Shown here: positions 1 through 8,074 of the stretch, in pieces | Numbering within the stretch: position 1 is the first letter of the stretch | Layout of the letters: the number at the start of each line of letters is the position of its first letter | From: Legionella genomosp. 1 | GTDB taxonomy: Bacteria; Pseudomonadota; Gammaproteobacteria; Legionellales; Legionellaceae | NCBI GenBank assembly: GCA_945862405.1 | Contig: CAMAYX010000005.1 | Coordinates: forward strand, 1-33,071 | Reading direction: 5' to 3' | DNA length: 33,071 nucleotides | Made by a program: the position numbers and the translations under genes | The notes under the pieces: generated by a model | What the model was told of the DNA's origin: nothing | Databases searched by the model: none | Seen by the model: only the letters and a program-made list of their open reading frames with translations

Positions 1-2944
1 CTAAATGGCGTTTTCTCTCGGACTCGGTTTCATATTCTTGAATAGCGACTAGGTTGACTGGACCCAATCGATTTATTTTTTCAACTAGCTTGGTTAGTTC
101 TCGCTCACGAGCTAATAAATCCGCTTCCGCTAAATGGGTTAATAAAACTTCAACATCTACTTCTAACTCAATTAAGGCGTCGTATAGTCCTTGCAATCGA
201 ATGACCAGACTTTGTTCAAGCATAGTTTGCTCTTGAATTTTATCCTGCAGCTCTTTCGCCTGTTGCTCAACTTTAAGATTTTCCTGTTCAGTAGCGTTAA
301 GCTTAAATTGCAACTCTTCTAATTGCTTTCGCTTATTGAGTAATTCGTCTTCCATCGTGCGATAGGTATTTATATGTTCCTCTAAAGACTCTCCAAGTCC
401 ATCGAGAACGTCTAATCTTTGTAAATCCTCTTCCAGCTTCAGTTTTTGCGCATTTAATTTGTTTAAGCGGGTTTCTTCCTTGAGTATGCTGTCCTGTAGT
501 TGTTGCACGCGCAGATGTTCTTTTTGTTTTTGCAGTTCAATTTGTTGCATAGCTGTACGCGCAGCTTCCAGTTCTGAACGGCAAAGTTCTAATTCTTGAG
601 ATTTTTTATCAAACTGCGTCTGTAGTTGCCCCTTTTGTTCTTCTAATTCCTTTTGGCTTTCCAATGCTTGCAGATGTTGCTGGTCTATATCCATATATTC
701 CACAGTTATAGACTCCATCTCTTCCTGCAATTCCAATTGTTCGTTATCAATAACTGAAAGCTTAACCCGCGTTTGCTCTAATAGATGTTTTTTGCGATTC
801 TCGTCAGCCTCTAACTCGTGCAAAGATCTCCGTAACTGCGTCAAGGACCGTTGATATTCTTCTAATTGTTGTCTTTGAGTTACTAGTTGCTGATGGAGTT
901 TTTGACGTTGTTGTAAGAGATTATCTAAAACCAGCTTGGCCGTTTCTAGTTTTTCTTTTGTAGTTATTAAAGCCTGTTTTTGTTGTAATAACCCAGCCCC
1001 CAAAGATGCTTCAAAATTGGCGGCTTTCATCCAGCCCGCCCCTAACCAAAATCCATCAGGTGTTATGATGGATTCTAAAGAGTCTAATTGAGGAAGAATA
1101 GTTATAGCTTCCTCAAGGGTATTAGCAGCAATAATTGTATCCAAGGAAAAAATCCAATGCGGTAATTTCCCATGGATTTTATCTATCAATAAAGGTTCAT
1201 TTCTACGTTGATGATTTCTTTGCCGCTCCGTTACAAAAACAGCAGGGCCTTGTTTTAGCTTGTTTAAGTTTACTAGTACGTCTTCTTGGTCCTCTAAGAT
1301 AAATGCGTTCAAACAATCCTCTAGGACAAACTCACATGCATTAATCCACTGTTCTTCGACCTCCAAACCATCAAATAATCGCTTAAGATTTTCAGCATTC
1401 TCAAGGTTCAATTTTCCATCCCGAGAATTTAACGCGGCTTGTTGGGCCGCTTGCAATGCAGCGTATTGGGAAGAATGTTGTTGCAATACGTCTTGTGCTG
1501 CATGGATTTCTTGTTCTAAGTCCGTAATTTCTCGGGTAATTTTTACTTCTGCTTCTATTAATTTTTCTTGCTGTTCAGTCAATTTGCTGTATTGTTGTTG
1601 GGCAAGAACCGTTTGCTCCTGCACTGCGGCCAGATCTTTGGCCAACGGCTCTATCTGCAGACTCTTTTTGTCCTGCAACAACTTTTCCATTTGCACTTGA
1701 TTCTTCTGCCGACGTTGCTCTAAATTCTGCAATCGAAGTTTGCTAAGCTCAATTTTCTGGGCATTCTGATTTTGCAAATTTTGCAGATTTTGCCAATCAA
1801 CTTTCCATTCCCTATCTTCTAACTGTCTACGATGAAACTCTTCTTGCTGTTTACTTAGTTTGGTCTTTGAGTCATTAAATTCAAGCAGCAATGTCTCTAT
1901 AGCACTGGTGCAGGCTTGCCAATCAATCTGTTCGTTCTCAATGTGCTCATTAGTTTGTTTAAGGTCGATTAATATCTGTTGAAGGTCATGACTAAGTCGT
2001 TCTTTCTCACGCTTTTGTTGATTTAAATGCTCTTCCATGCGAGCAATTTTTGTACCCATTTGAAAAGAGTTATTTTGTGCCTCTTGTACCTTATCCCTAA
2101 GTTCTTCAAGATTTATTCGCATTGATTGGTTTTGAACTAGCGTATGAGCTAACGTGGCTTGGTGTTTCTCGAACACAGTAGAAAGATCTAATATTTCCTG
2201 ACGTACAATCGTTTCATCTTTTTTTAAAGCCTTCCATTTTAGCCCTAGAATTTCTGCACGAAATTGCCGCTCTTCTTTCTTCAGTAGCGTGTATTTTTCA
2301 GCTGCTTTAGCTTGTCGTTCTAACCGTTGTAACTGCTTTTGCAGCTCTTCCCTGATATCATTAACTCTCGCTAAATTCTCACGTGTTTGTTCTATACGTT
2401 GCAACGATTCGCGACGGCGCTCTTTATATTTAGAAACCCCTGCGGCCTCTTCTATATAACCTTTAAGTTCCTCGGGTTTAGCCTCAATCAGCTTAGAAAT
2501 CATATCCTGGCCAATAATTGCATAACCTTTAGTTCCAGCTCCAGTACCCAAGAAAATGTCAAAAATGTCACGTCGTCTGCATTTGCTCCCATTCAGATAA
2601 TAGAATGATTCTCCATGGCGAGTTACTAGGCGTTTAATTGAAATTTCCTGATAATTCGCATGTTGTCCGGCAAAACGGCCTAGACTATTGTCAAAAACTA
2701 ACTCAACAGAAGCCTGGCCTACGGGTTTACGATTTAAAGAACCATTAAAAATGACGTCGATCATGGATTCTCCGCGCAAGGTTTTAGCTGAGCTTTCGCC
2801 CATAACCCAACGCACAGCATCTATGATATTAGATTTTCCACATCCATTCGGCCCCACAACAGCCGTGAGCTGACTAGGAAATGGTATTAAGGTTGGATCC
2901 ACAAAGGATTTAAACCCGGAGAGTTTAAGTTCTTTCAAATGCAT
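1..2944 (-). CDS. smc: Chromosome segregation ATPase SMC (3' end outside window)
   Basis: Structural-maintenance-of-chromosomes ATPase that organises and separates the nucleoid, normally with ScpA/ScpB. Translation from the ATG at 2944 gives 981 residues, still open at the left edge; the family is usually about 1,170 long. Seen: N-terminal start MHLKELKLSGFKSF, Walker A GPNGCGKSN at residues 31-39, Q-loop IIGQDMISKLIEAKPEE around 143-159, a long Gln/Glu-rich coiled coil from about 170, a globular hinge around 520-655, a second coiled coil, and the conserved GPVNL at 961-965. The C-terminal signature and Walker B lie outside. The start fits the family consensus, but no clear Shine-Dalgarno precedes it. 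The protein has no internal stop in the window. Confidence 0.96.
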   Translation of the reverse strand, partial: MHLKELKLSGFKSFVDPTLIPFPSQLTAVVGPNGCGKSNIIDAVRWVMGESSAKTLRGESMIDVIFNGSLNRKPVGQASVELVFDNSLGRFAGQHANYQEISIKRLVTRHGESFYYLNGSKCRRRDIFDIFLGTGAGTKGYAIIGQDMISKLIEAKPEELKGYIEEAAGVSKYKERRRESLQRIEQTRENLARVNDIREELQKQLQRLERQAKAAEKYTLLKKEERQFRAEILGLKWKALKKDETIVRQEILDLSTVFEKHQATLAHTLVQNQSMRINLEELRDKVQEAQNNSFQMGTKIARMEEHLNQQKREKERLSHDLQQILIDLKQTNEHIENEQIDWQACTSAIETLLLEFNDSKTKLSKQQEEFHRRQLEDREWKVDWQNLQNLQNQNAQKIELSKLRLQNLEQRRQKNQVQMEKLLQDKKSLQIEPLAKDLAAVQEQTVLAQQQYSKLTEQQEKLIEAEVKITREITDLEQEIHAAQDVLQQHSSQYAALQAAQQAALNSRDGKLNLENAENLKRLFDGLEVEEQWINACEFVLEDCLNAFILEDQEDVLVNLNKLKQGPAVFVTERQRNHQRRNEPLLIDKIHGKLPHWIFSLDTIIAANTLEEAITILPQLDSLESIITPDGFWLGAGWMKAANFEASLGAGLLQQKQALITTKEKLETAKLVLDNLLQQRQKLHQQLVTQRQQLEEYQRSLTQLRRSLHELEADENRKKHLLEQTRVKLSVIDNEQLELQEEMESITVEYMDIDQQHLQALESQKELEEQKGQLQTQFDKKSQELELCRSELEAARTAMQQIELQKQKEHLRVQQLQDSILKEETRLNKLNAQKLKLEEDLQRLDVLDGLGESLEEHINTYRTMEDELLNKRKQLEELQFKLNATEQENLKVEQQAKELQDKIQEQTMLEQSLVIRLQGLYDALIELEVDVEVLLTHLAEADLLARERELTKLVEKINRLGPVNLVAIQEYETESERKRHL

Positions 2945-3044
2945 AAAGAATGCAGGCTAGAAAAATATTTGCGATTGTACCTTAGTGGCTACGAATCAAG
3001 CTAGCGAATTGTCTACCCCAAAATCCACGATGAACCTAGAGCTG

Positions 3045-3614
3045 TTATTCTTTCTTTATTTTAGCTAATAGTTTTTCAATAAATTGTAGGCTTTTTTTGT
3101 AATCGATTTGTAAGTTTTGTAGTTTCTTTTCTAATTGAAGATAATTGTTTTGCAATTTTTGATGTTCAATTTGATGTTCTTTAAATGACGCATACACCTC
3201 ATTATATTCTCGAAGTGACTCTGTTTCATTTTTTTGTTCATTGATAATGTATTCTTGCTCCTTTCTATCGAACTCCTCTATTTTGCTTTTGAGTTCATAA
3301 TCCTTTGCATTGATTTCTATTTCAAGCCTATCACACTTGCTAGCTAGGTTTTTGGAAAGAGCTTTGAACTTAACAATGTTACTTAAACTCCAATAAAGCA
3401 TTGGAATGAATAAGGTAATAAGCGGAAATGCCCATAAAAACCATGCGTGGTAAACTAAATCATACCCAGGGTTTGACAGTTGGATGGGTAAGCCATATTG
3501 ATCATAGCTGCCTAAATAATGATCATTCAGGTATTTTTCCCAAAAATAATACCCGCTGGCCAACCAAATTACGAAAAGGGTTACGAAGGTAAGTTTTAAT
3601 TTTCTAGAGTCCAT
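3045..3614 (-). CDS. Two-TM membrane protein with C-terminal coiled coil, unknown function
   Basis: 189 residues. I do not recognise a family. Two hydrophobic segments are visible, at about residues 7-25 and 55-78, separated by an aromatic-rich loop of about 30 residues. From about 85 to the end the protein is a Lys/Glu-rich heptad-like coiled coil ending in a basic tail, LLAKIKKE. The topology suggests an inner-membrane anchor with a cytoplasmic coiled coil. It lies 100 bp upstream of smc on the same strand and starts only 21 bp from the divergent phaC start. A scaffold or granule-tethering role would be a guess; nothing in the sequence proves it. Confidence 0.7.
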   Translation of the reverse strand: MDSRKLKLTFVTLFVIWLASGYYFWEKYLNDHYLGSYDQYGLPIQLSNPGYDLVYHAWFLWAFPLITLFIPMLYWSLSNIVKFKALSKNLASKCDRLEIEINAKDYELKSKIEEFDRKEQEYIINEQKNETESLREYNEVYASFKEHQIEHQKLQNNYLQLEKKLQNLQIDYKKSLQFIEKLLAKIKKE

Positions 3615-3635
3615 TTTTCATTTTCCAAATATCCT

Positions 3636-5510
3636 ATGTTGACATTTCATCTGTCTTGGAATGAAAATCTTGATTCTAAATGGAAAACCACCTCACAGCA
3701 ATGGTGGCTTCTTGGAGCGCCAGTGGATCCCGATATCGAATTGAATGAAATTATGCAAGCTATAGCTGATAAAAGCTTGCGCCTATTTACAAAGATGCAG
3801 CAACAGCCCTTGCAATATCCGTCTTGGATGGAAAAATTTATCACGTTTACTCGCGATCTCCAATACATGGTTTGTACGCTAATTAAAAATCCAGAGAAAC
3901 TTTGGCAAAAACAAATGACCTATGGCCAGACTGCATTACTTCTTTCCCAAGAGCAGATGAAACATTGGTTAGATGGAACCTCAATGCCCGTTTCCGATAA
4001 ACGATTTGCGAAAGAAGAATGGGTCAATAATCCTTTTTTTAATCTTCTATCTCAACATTACCTGCTTGCTCGTGAACACGTGCAAGAACTGTTGCATGAT
4101 CTTGAGTTTGAAGATAAAAAAATTGCTCAACGAGTGCGATTTATTATGCGTCAGTTTCTTGATGCCTTATCGCCAGAAAACTTTGTTCATACCAATCCTG
4201 AACTCCTATCCGAAACCCTGCAAAGCAAAGGGAAAAATTTGCTCAAAGGTTTACATAATTTGTTAGATGATCTGGAAAATAATAGTTCGCAAATTATCAT
4301 AAAAATGACAGATGACTCGGCATTTACAATTGGAGTAAACATCGCCCAGACTCCTGGTCATGTAATTTATAAAAACGACTTGATCGAACTCATTCAATAT
4401 ACCCCACAAACCACACATGTTTACAGCATACCTATATTAGTGATTCCTCCGTGGATTAATAAATATTATATTTTGGATTTAAGCCCTGGAAATTCTTTAG
4501 TTGGCTGGTTGGTGAAGCAAGGATTTACCGTTTTTTCGATTTCTTGGGTTAATCCTGACCATCGCTATGCAGATAAAGGTATATCTGAATACCTTCATGA
4601 AGGTCCGTTAGCAGCTATCGATGTAATAAAAAAACAACTTAATACACCAACCGTAAATACCCTAGGCTTTTGTATTGGTGGTACTCTACTCTCCATTTTG
4701 CTGGCGTATCAAAGTGCACGCCAAGACTTTTCCATAAACAGCGCGACATTTTTAGCATCTATGATTGATTTTAGTGATCCTGGAGATATCTCCGTCTACA
4801 TCGACGAAGAACAAATCGTAAAGCTAGAAGAACGCATGAGTCATAAAGGCTACTTAGAAGGCCATTTTATGGCCACGGCCTTCAACTCTTTACGAGCTAC
4901 CGATCTGATTTGGTCATTTTTTATTAAAAACTATCTACGTGGCAAAAATCCGGTCCCTTTCGATATTTTATTTTGGAATGCAGATGCTACAAATATGCCA
5001 GCGAAAATGCATTCGCAATATCTCAGATGGATGTATTTGCACAATGAGCTCATTAAGCCAAACCAGCTTGTTTTAAATGGAACCCCTATTGACGTTACCA
5101 ACATTAAAACACCCACGTTTTTTGTTTCAACTCAAAAAGATCATATAGCGCCTTGGAAAACCACCTATCTCGGATTTCAGCTTATGAAAGGAGAAAAACA
5201 TTTTATTTTAGGAGGCTCTGGACATATCGCTGGGATCGTCATTCCTCCGGGATCAGAAAAATATGGTTATTATCGGAATCAACATTATCATGAGTCCGCT
5301 GACGAATGGTTAGCCGATGCCCAGCAGCAATCTGGCTCCTGGTGGCCGGAATGGAAAATGTGGTTGGAAATAAACTCAGGGAAAGAGGTAAATGCCCGAA
5401 ACCTGTCTTCACTTCCATACAAAGCGATAGAGTCCGCACCTGGAAGTTACATTTTTATGAAAACCAATGAACAGCAGCTTGAACAACAAAAAGAATTTAC
5501 AATGTCATAA
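3636..5510 (+). CDS. phaC: Poly(3-hydroxyalkanoate) synthase (class I type)
   Basis: Polymerises 3-hydroxyacyl-CoA into polyhydroxyalkanoate at the granule surface. 624 residues, in the class I size range. Seen: the N-terminal PhaC domain with NPFFNLLSQHYLLA and ENFVHTNPELL (about 131-191), then an alpha/beta-hydrolase fold with lipase-like box GFCIGG (344-349, nucleophile Cys346), Asp502 in QKDHIAPW and His530 in GSGHIAG, completing the Cys-Asp-His triad. The end IESAPGSYIFMK matches the usual PhaC C-terminus. No good Shine-Dalgarno precedes the ATG; the next in-frame Met is residue 40, so the start is probable, not certain. It converges on the phaP/phaR/phaB block. Short-chain monomers (3-hydroxybutyrate) are inferred from the neighbouring PhaB proteins. 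Confidence 0.95.
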   Translation: MLTFHLSWNENLDSKWKTTSQQWWLLGAPVDPDIELNEIMQAIADKSLRLFTKMQQQPLQYPSWMEKFITFTRDLQYMVCTLIKNPEKLWQKQMTYGQTALLLSQEQMKHWLDGTSMPVSDKRFAKEEWVNNPFFNLLSQHYLLAREHVQELLHDLEFEDKKIAQRVRFIMRQFLDALSPENFVHTNPELLSETLQSKGKNLLKGLHNLLDDLENNSSQIIIKMTDDSAFTIGVNIAQTPGHVIYKNDLIELIQYTPQTTHVYSIPILVIPPWINKYYILDLSPGNSLVGWLVKQGFTVFSISWVNPDHRYADKGISEYLHEGPLAAIDVIKKQLNTPTVNTLGFCIGGTLLSILLAYQSARQDFSINSATFLASMIDFSDPGDISVYIDEEQIVKLEERMSHKGYLEGHFMATAFNSLRATDLIWSFFIKNYLRGKNPVPFDILFWNADATNMPAKMHSQYLRWMYLHNELIKPNQLVLNGTPIDVTNIKTPTFFVSTQKDHIAPWKTTYLGFQLMKGEKHFILGGSGHIAGIVIPPGSEKYGYYRNQHYHESADEWLADAQQQSGSWWPEWKMWLEINSGKEVNARNLSSLPYKAIESAPGSYIFMKTNEQQLEQQKEFTMS

Positions 5511-5552
5511 TTATTAAAACCGCATTTTATTCTAGCGCGATTTTAGGGTCTG

Positions 5553-5592
5553 GTGACAATTCTGCAATCTTACTCGGTAAGCGAATTGTCAC
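5553..5592. terminator. Palindrome between convergent phaC and phaP
   Basis: Perfect 10-bp arms GTGACAATTC (5553-5562) and GAATTGTCAC (5583-5592) enclose a second hairpin CTTAC-TCG-GTAAG (5569-5581). It sits in the 98-bp gap between the phaC stop and the phasin stop, where a bidirectional terminator is expected. There is no adjoining T-run on either strand, so intrinsic termination is not certain; an RNA-stabilising 3' hairpin or a protein site is possible. Confidence 0.5.
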
Positions 5593-5608
5593 AGCCCTGG
5601 TGTTTAAA

Positions 5609-5908
5609 TTAATTCTTTTTATCCGCTTTTTTCAGCTCATTCTTTGTATCTTGTACAAATGATAGCATTACACCTTCAAGGATTTGGAAAGATTTCTGTA
5701 AATAATCCAAAGCTTTATGGCCATTCGCAACTGCCAAACCAATTTGCTTTTCAAGCAAATCCTCGGGCTTTACGTTAGCAAACTCATCCGGTTTAATGTA
5801 AGAAAAGCTTTGTAGCGTTTTAACATTCAACTCAGCTATTTGTTGTAAAGGTTCTTGCGCCTTTTTAGCCATATCGGATAATTTCTTAAAATATTCTTGA
5901 TTCATCAT
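5609..5908 (-). CDS. phaP: Phasin family granule-associated protein
   Basis: 99 residues, a small amphipathic helical protein with the phasin pattern: an N-terminal helix (NQEYFKKLSDMAKKAQEP), a middle segment EDLLEKQIGLAVANGHKALDYL, and a C-terminal Lys-rich helix. Phasins coat the PHA granule surface and limit its size; that role follows from family and context. Good Shine-Dalgarno AGGGGAG upstream of tandem ATGs (5908 or 5905). It has its own promoter, separate from the phaB-phaB-phaR unit, as expected for a gene repressed by PhaR. Shorter than many phasins (about 110-190 residues) but seems complete. Confidence 0.85.
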   Translation of the reverse strand: MMNQEYFKKLSDMAKKAQEPLQQIAELNVKTLQSFSYIKPDEFANVKPEDLLEKQIGLAVANGHKALDYLQKSFQILEGVMLSFVQDTKNELKKADKKN

Positions 5909-5927
5909 GATACTCCCCTAAATTTGT

Positions 5928-5936
5928 TGCATTGCA
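5928..5936. promoter_or_regulatory. Candidate PhaR operator 1 (TGCATTGCA)
   Basis: Interrupted palindrome TGCA-T-TGCA lying just downstream of the phasin -10 box, over the probable transcription start and between the promoter and the start codon. PhaR proteins of other PHA producers bind TGC/GCA-rich palindromes at phaP promoters, and phaR is the next gene upstream. The binding itself is inferred. Confidence 0.5.
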
Positions 5937-5943
5937 CAATATA

Positions 5944-5973
5944 ATTGTACAAAAGGAGTACTAGTTTTGTCAA
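5944..5973 (-). promoter_or_regulatory. Phasin promoter
   Basis: On the minus strand, -35 TTGACA (5968-5973, perfect) and -10 TACAAT (5944-5949, five of six) with an 18-bp spacer. This is among the strongest sigma-70-type matches in the window. The expected start of transcription falls about 30 nt before the phaP ATG. Confidence 0.75.
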
Positions 5974-5992
5974 GATAACCACGATTTTTTTT

Positions 5993-6001
5993 TGCAGTGC
6001 A
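5993..6001. promoter_or_regulatory. Candidate PhaR operator 2 (TGCAGTGCA)
   Basis: Second TGCA-N-TGCA motif, upstream of the phasin -35 box and just after the phaR stop codon. Its centre is 65 bp from the first site, about six helical turns, so the two could be bound on the same DNA face. Confidence 0.45.
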
Positions 6002-6006
6002 CCAAT

Positions 6007-6417
6007 TTATTTACGAAACATGTTTTGCCAGTTGCTCATAAGTTCTTTTAATTGCTTGTCCCAGCTATCTTGCAGTTTTTTGTAATCATCTATATACGAG
6101 TTATTAACAACTTGCTGTTCCATGTTTTTGATCATGTCTTCCATCATAACGCGAAAAAACTTACTCATGGGATGATGGGACAAAGAGATCAGATGTCGCA
6201 AAATTTGAGGAGATAAAAATTGCGAAGTTTCAGTATCAACTTCGGCTAATATCTGTAATAGCGTAGCATTAGTGAGATCCTTACCACTATCGGAGTCTTC
6301 AACATGAAATTCTACACCTTTTATAACGTATTGATGCAAATCTTCAATGGTAATGTATTGGCTTGTCTCAGTATCGTACAAGCGGCGATTTTTATATTTC
6401 TTAATTAATCTAGACAT
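6007..6417 (-). CDS. phaR: Polyhydroxyalkanoate synthesis repressor PhaR
   Basis: 136 residues. The N-terminal DNA-binding domain is unmistakable: IKKYKNRRLYDTETSQYIT (5-23), then the LHQYVIKG and DLTNATLLQIL segments. The second domain (about 75-115, QFLSPQILRHLISLSHHPMSKF) is the PHB-accumulation regulator domain, and a helical tail follows. PhaR represses phaP until it is sequestered on nascent PHA granules; this is established for other genera. It lies 12 bp downstream of the second phaB and probably belongs to the phaB-phaB-phaR transcript. The Shine-Dalgarno (GGGAAA) is weak. Two TGCANTGCA motifs lie beyond its stop, at the phaP promoter. Confidence 0.93.
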   Translation of the reverse strand: MSRLIKKYKNRRLYDTETSQYITIEDLHQYVIKGVEFHVEDSDSGKDLTNATLLQILAEVDTETSQFLSPQILRHLISLSHHPMSKFFRVMMEDMIKNMEQQVVNNSYIDDYKKLQDSWDKQLKELMSNWQNMFRK

Positions 6418-6429
6418 ATTTTCCCATTC

Positions 6430-7176
6430 TTAATACATATGCAATCCGCCATTAATGGACAAGCTTGCACCGGTAATATATTGACTTCTTTCATCCAATA
6501 AAAATTGAACAGCCCAAGCAATTTCCTCTGGTTTGGCTAAACGTTTGGCGGGTATTTGCTCAATGATTTTTTCCAGAATATCTGGCCGAATTCCTTGCAT
6601 CAAATGAGTATCTACATATCCAGGAGAAATGCTGTTGACCGTTATATTCTTTACCATCAGCTCTTGCGCCAAGCTTTTAGTAAAACCATAAATCCCAGAT
6701 TTAGAAGCGGCGTAATTTGCCTGTGAAAATTGTCCTTTCTGAGCATTAACGGAAGAAATATTGATGATGCGTCCCGCTTCTTGTTCCCTCATATACTCAA
6801 CTACATTACGGGTTACATTGAACATACCATCAAGATTTACTCTTAATACATCATTCCATTGTGCTTCGGTCATTTTATGAAAAACAGAATCTCGAGTTAT
6901 TCCCGCATTGTTAATGACAGTATCAATTCTAGAAAATTCACCATATATCTCATCGATTACATTTTTACATTCTGTAAAATTTGTAACATCCATTTCACGA
7001 TACATGACATTATGATAGTTTTGCTGCACCAGTTGATTTAGCCAAATTCGAACGTCATCATCTTTCGCAACATCGAGTGCCACAACATGTCGATAACTAG
7101 AGTCCAGTTGTTTTGCAATCACGGTTCCTATGTCACCTACGCCGCCTGTAATTAAAACTACTTTATTGTTTTTCAT
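6430..7176 (-). CDS. phaB: Acetoacetyl-CoA reductase paralogue (SDR), predicted NAD(H)-type
   Basis: Short-chain dehydrogenase, 248 residues, that would reduce acetoacetyl-CoA to (R)-3-hydroxybutyryl-CoA. Seen: Rossmann motif TGGVGDIG (10-17), NNAG (89-92), catalytic Ser142, Tyr155 and Lys159, and the PhaB-like segment QKGQFSQANYAASK. The second Gly of the classic TGxxxGxG motif is Asp15. At the end of strand beta-2 the sequence is VVALDVAK, with an acidic Asp35 where NAD(H)-preferring SDRs carry one; the upstream paralogue has Tyr there. Start follows GAGG, 9 bp after the preceding phaB stop, so the two are cotranscribed. Roughly half of the positions match the paralogue by eye. Confidence 0.85.
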   Translation of the reverse strand: MKNNKVVLITGGVGDIGTVIAKQLDSSYRHVVALDVAKDDDVRIWLNQLVQQNYHNVMYREMDVTNFTECKNVIDEIYGEFSRIDTVINNAGITRDSVFHKMTEAQWNDVLRVNLDGMFNVTRNVVEYMREQEAGRIINISSVNAQKGQFSQANYAASKSGIYGFTKSLAQELMVKNITVNSISPGYVDTHLMQGIRPDILEKIIEQIPAKRLAKPEEIAWAVQFLLDERSQYITGASLSINGGLHMY

Positions 7177-7185
7177 AGCGGCCTC

Positions 7186-7926
7186 TTACATGTATTGGCC
7201 CCCATTCACATCGAGATTTGTACCGGTGATAAAACTGGATTCAGGAGAAGCTAAAAACTCAACCGCAGCAGCTATTTCCTCAGGTTTCCCTAGTCGTCCT
7301 ATGGGAATACTTCTGATGATGGCATTTAATACATCTTCTTTCACCATCGCCAACATAGGAGTTTCAATATATCCAGGAGAAATGGTATTAACAGTAATAC
7401 CCTTACTCGCTACTTCCTGAGCAAGACTTTTAGTGAAACCATACAATGCCGCTTTGGTTGCTGCATAATTGCATTGCCCAAATTGCCCTTTACGTCCGTT
7501 GATTGAAGATATGCTGATAATTCGTCCATACTCTTGATTGAGCATGGTTGGTAAAATGTTGCGCGTCACATTAAATACACTGGTTAAATTTGCATTTAAG
7601 ACTTCTTGCCATTGCTCAGGGGTCATTTTACGAAGACTAGTATCTTTGGTAATACCTGCGTTATTTACCAAAACATCAATACGGCCGTAACGCTCCAACA
7701 CCAAGCTGGCTAATTTTTCACAGTCTTGAAAATGAGATATATCCGCATAAAGAATGTCGATGTCATGGCCTAAGTCTTTTTGCTGGGACTGCCAATTTTT
7801 TGCTTCTTCGTGCTTACCATTTTTAAAATAACACGCAACCACTTGATACTCAGAGGCCAGTCGTTGGCTAATAGCCGAACCAATACCTCCTGTACCGCCT
7901 GTAACGATCGCCACTCGTCGTTCCAT
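7186..7926 (-). CDS. phaB: Acetoacetyl-CoA reductase (SDR), predicted NADP(H)-type
   Basis: 246 residues, first gene of the phaB-phaB-phaR unit. Seen: TGGTGGIG (9-16), NNAG (88-91), catalytic Ser141, Tyr154 and Lys158, and the diagnostic GRKGQFGQCNYAATK stretch of PhaB proteins. It supplies (R)-3-hydroxybutyryl-CoA to PhaC. The beta-2 end reads VVACYFKNGK with no acidic residue, as in NADPH-dependent PhaB enzymes. A perfect AGGAGG (7935-7940) stands 8 nt before the ATG, which predicts strong translation. No phaA is next to it, so acetoacetyl-CoA must come from a thiolase encoded elsewhere. Confidence 0.92.
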   Translation of the reverse strand: MERRVAIVTGGTGGIGSAISQRLASEYQVVACYFKNGKHEEAKNWQSQQKDLGHDIDILYADISHFQDCEKLASLVLERYGRIDVLVNNAGITKDTSLRKMTPEQWQEVLNANLTSVFNVTRNILPTMLNQEYGRIISISSINGRKGQFGQCNYAATKAALYGFTKSLAQEVASKGITVNTISPGYIETPMLAMVKEDVLNAIIRSIPIGRLGKPEEIAAAVEFLASPESSFITGTNLDVNGGQYM

Positions 7927-7966
7927 AGGCCTTTCCTCCTAAAAAAAAACTAATCTTTATCCATAA

Positions 7967-7998
7967 ATTATACTACAGAATGGGCTGAGATCTCACAA
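7967..7998 (-). promoter_or_regulatory. Putative promoter of phaB-phaB-phaR with palindrome
   Basis: -10 TATAAT (7967-7972, perfect) but the only -35-like hexamer, TTGTGA (7993-7998), is 20 bp away, which is long. Between them lies a perfect 10-bp palindrome TGAGATCTCA (7986-7995). The unusual spacing plus the palindrome suggests a regulated promoter; this is an inference. Confidence 0.4.
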
Positions 7999-8013
7999 TG
8001 CTGGCTGTCATTA

Positions 8014-8054
8014 GGGGCTGATTTTCATTAGCTAGAATGAATTTTTTCAGCCCC
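8014..8054. terminator. Hairpin after the desaturase gene
   Basis: Perfect 8-bp arms GGGGCTGA (8014-8021) and TCAGCCCC (8047-8054), with an inner complementary pair TCATT/AATGA near the loop. It lies 20 bp past the desaturase stop and upstream of the phaB promoter. On the plus strand it is followed by TTTT; on the transcribed minus strand there is no U-tract, so termination may be weak or factor-assisted. Confidence 0.5.
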
Positions 8055-8074
8055 TTTTGACTCAGAGAAAAGGA

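Noticed and set aside
1453-1461. Third TGCANTGCA motif (TGCAATGCA)
   Set aside because: Inside the smc coding sequence and far from any promoter; about one chance occurrence is expected in the window.
1260-1700. Plus-strand 146-codon ORF inside smc
   Set aside because: Antisense shadow of the smc coiled coil; Cys/Ser-rich composition is a reverse-complement artefact.
3641-3663. Perfect TTGACA just inside phaC as evidence for a later start
   Set aside because: No good -10 box at 16-18 bp, and residues 60-110 upstream of the core domain look like a normal PhaC N-terminus; left as an open point only.
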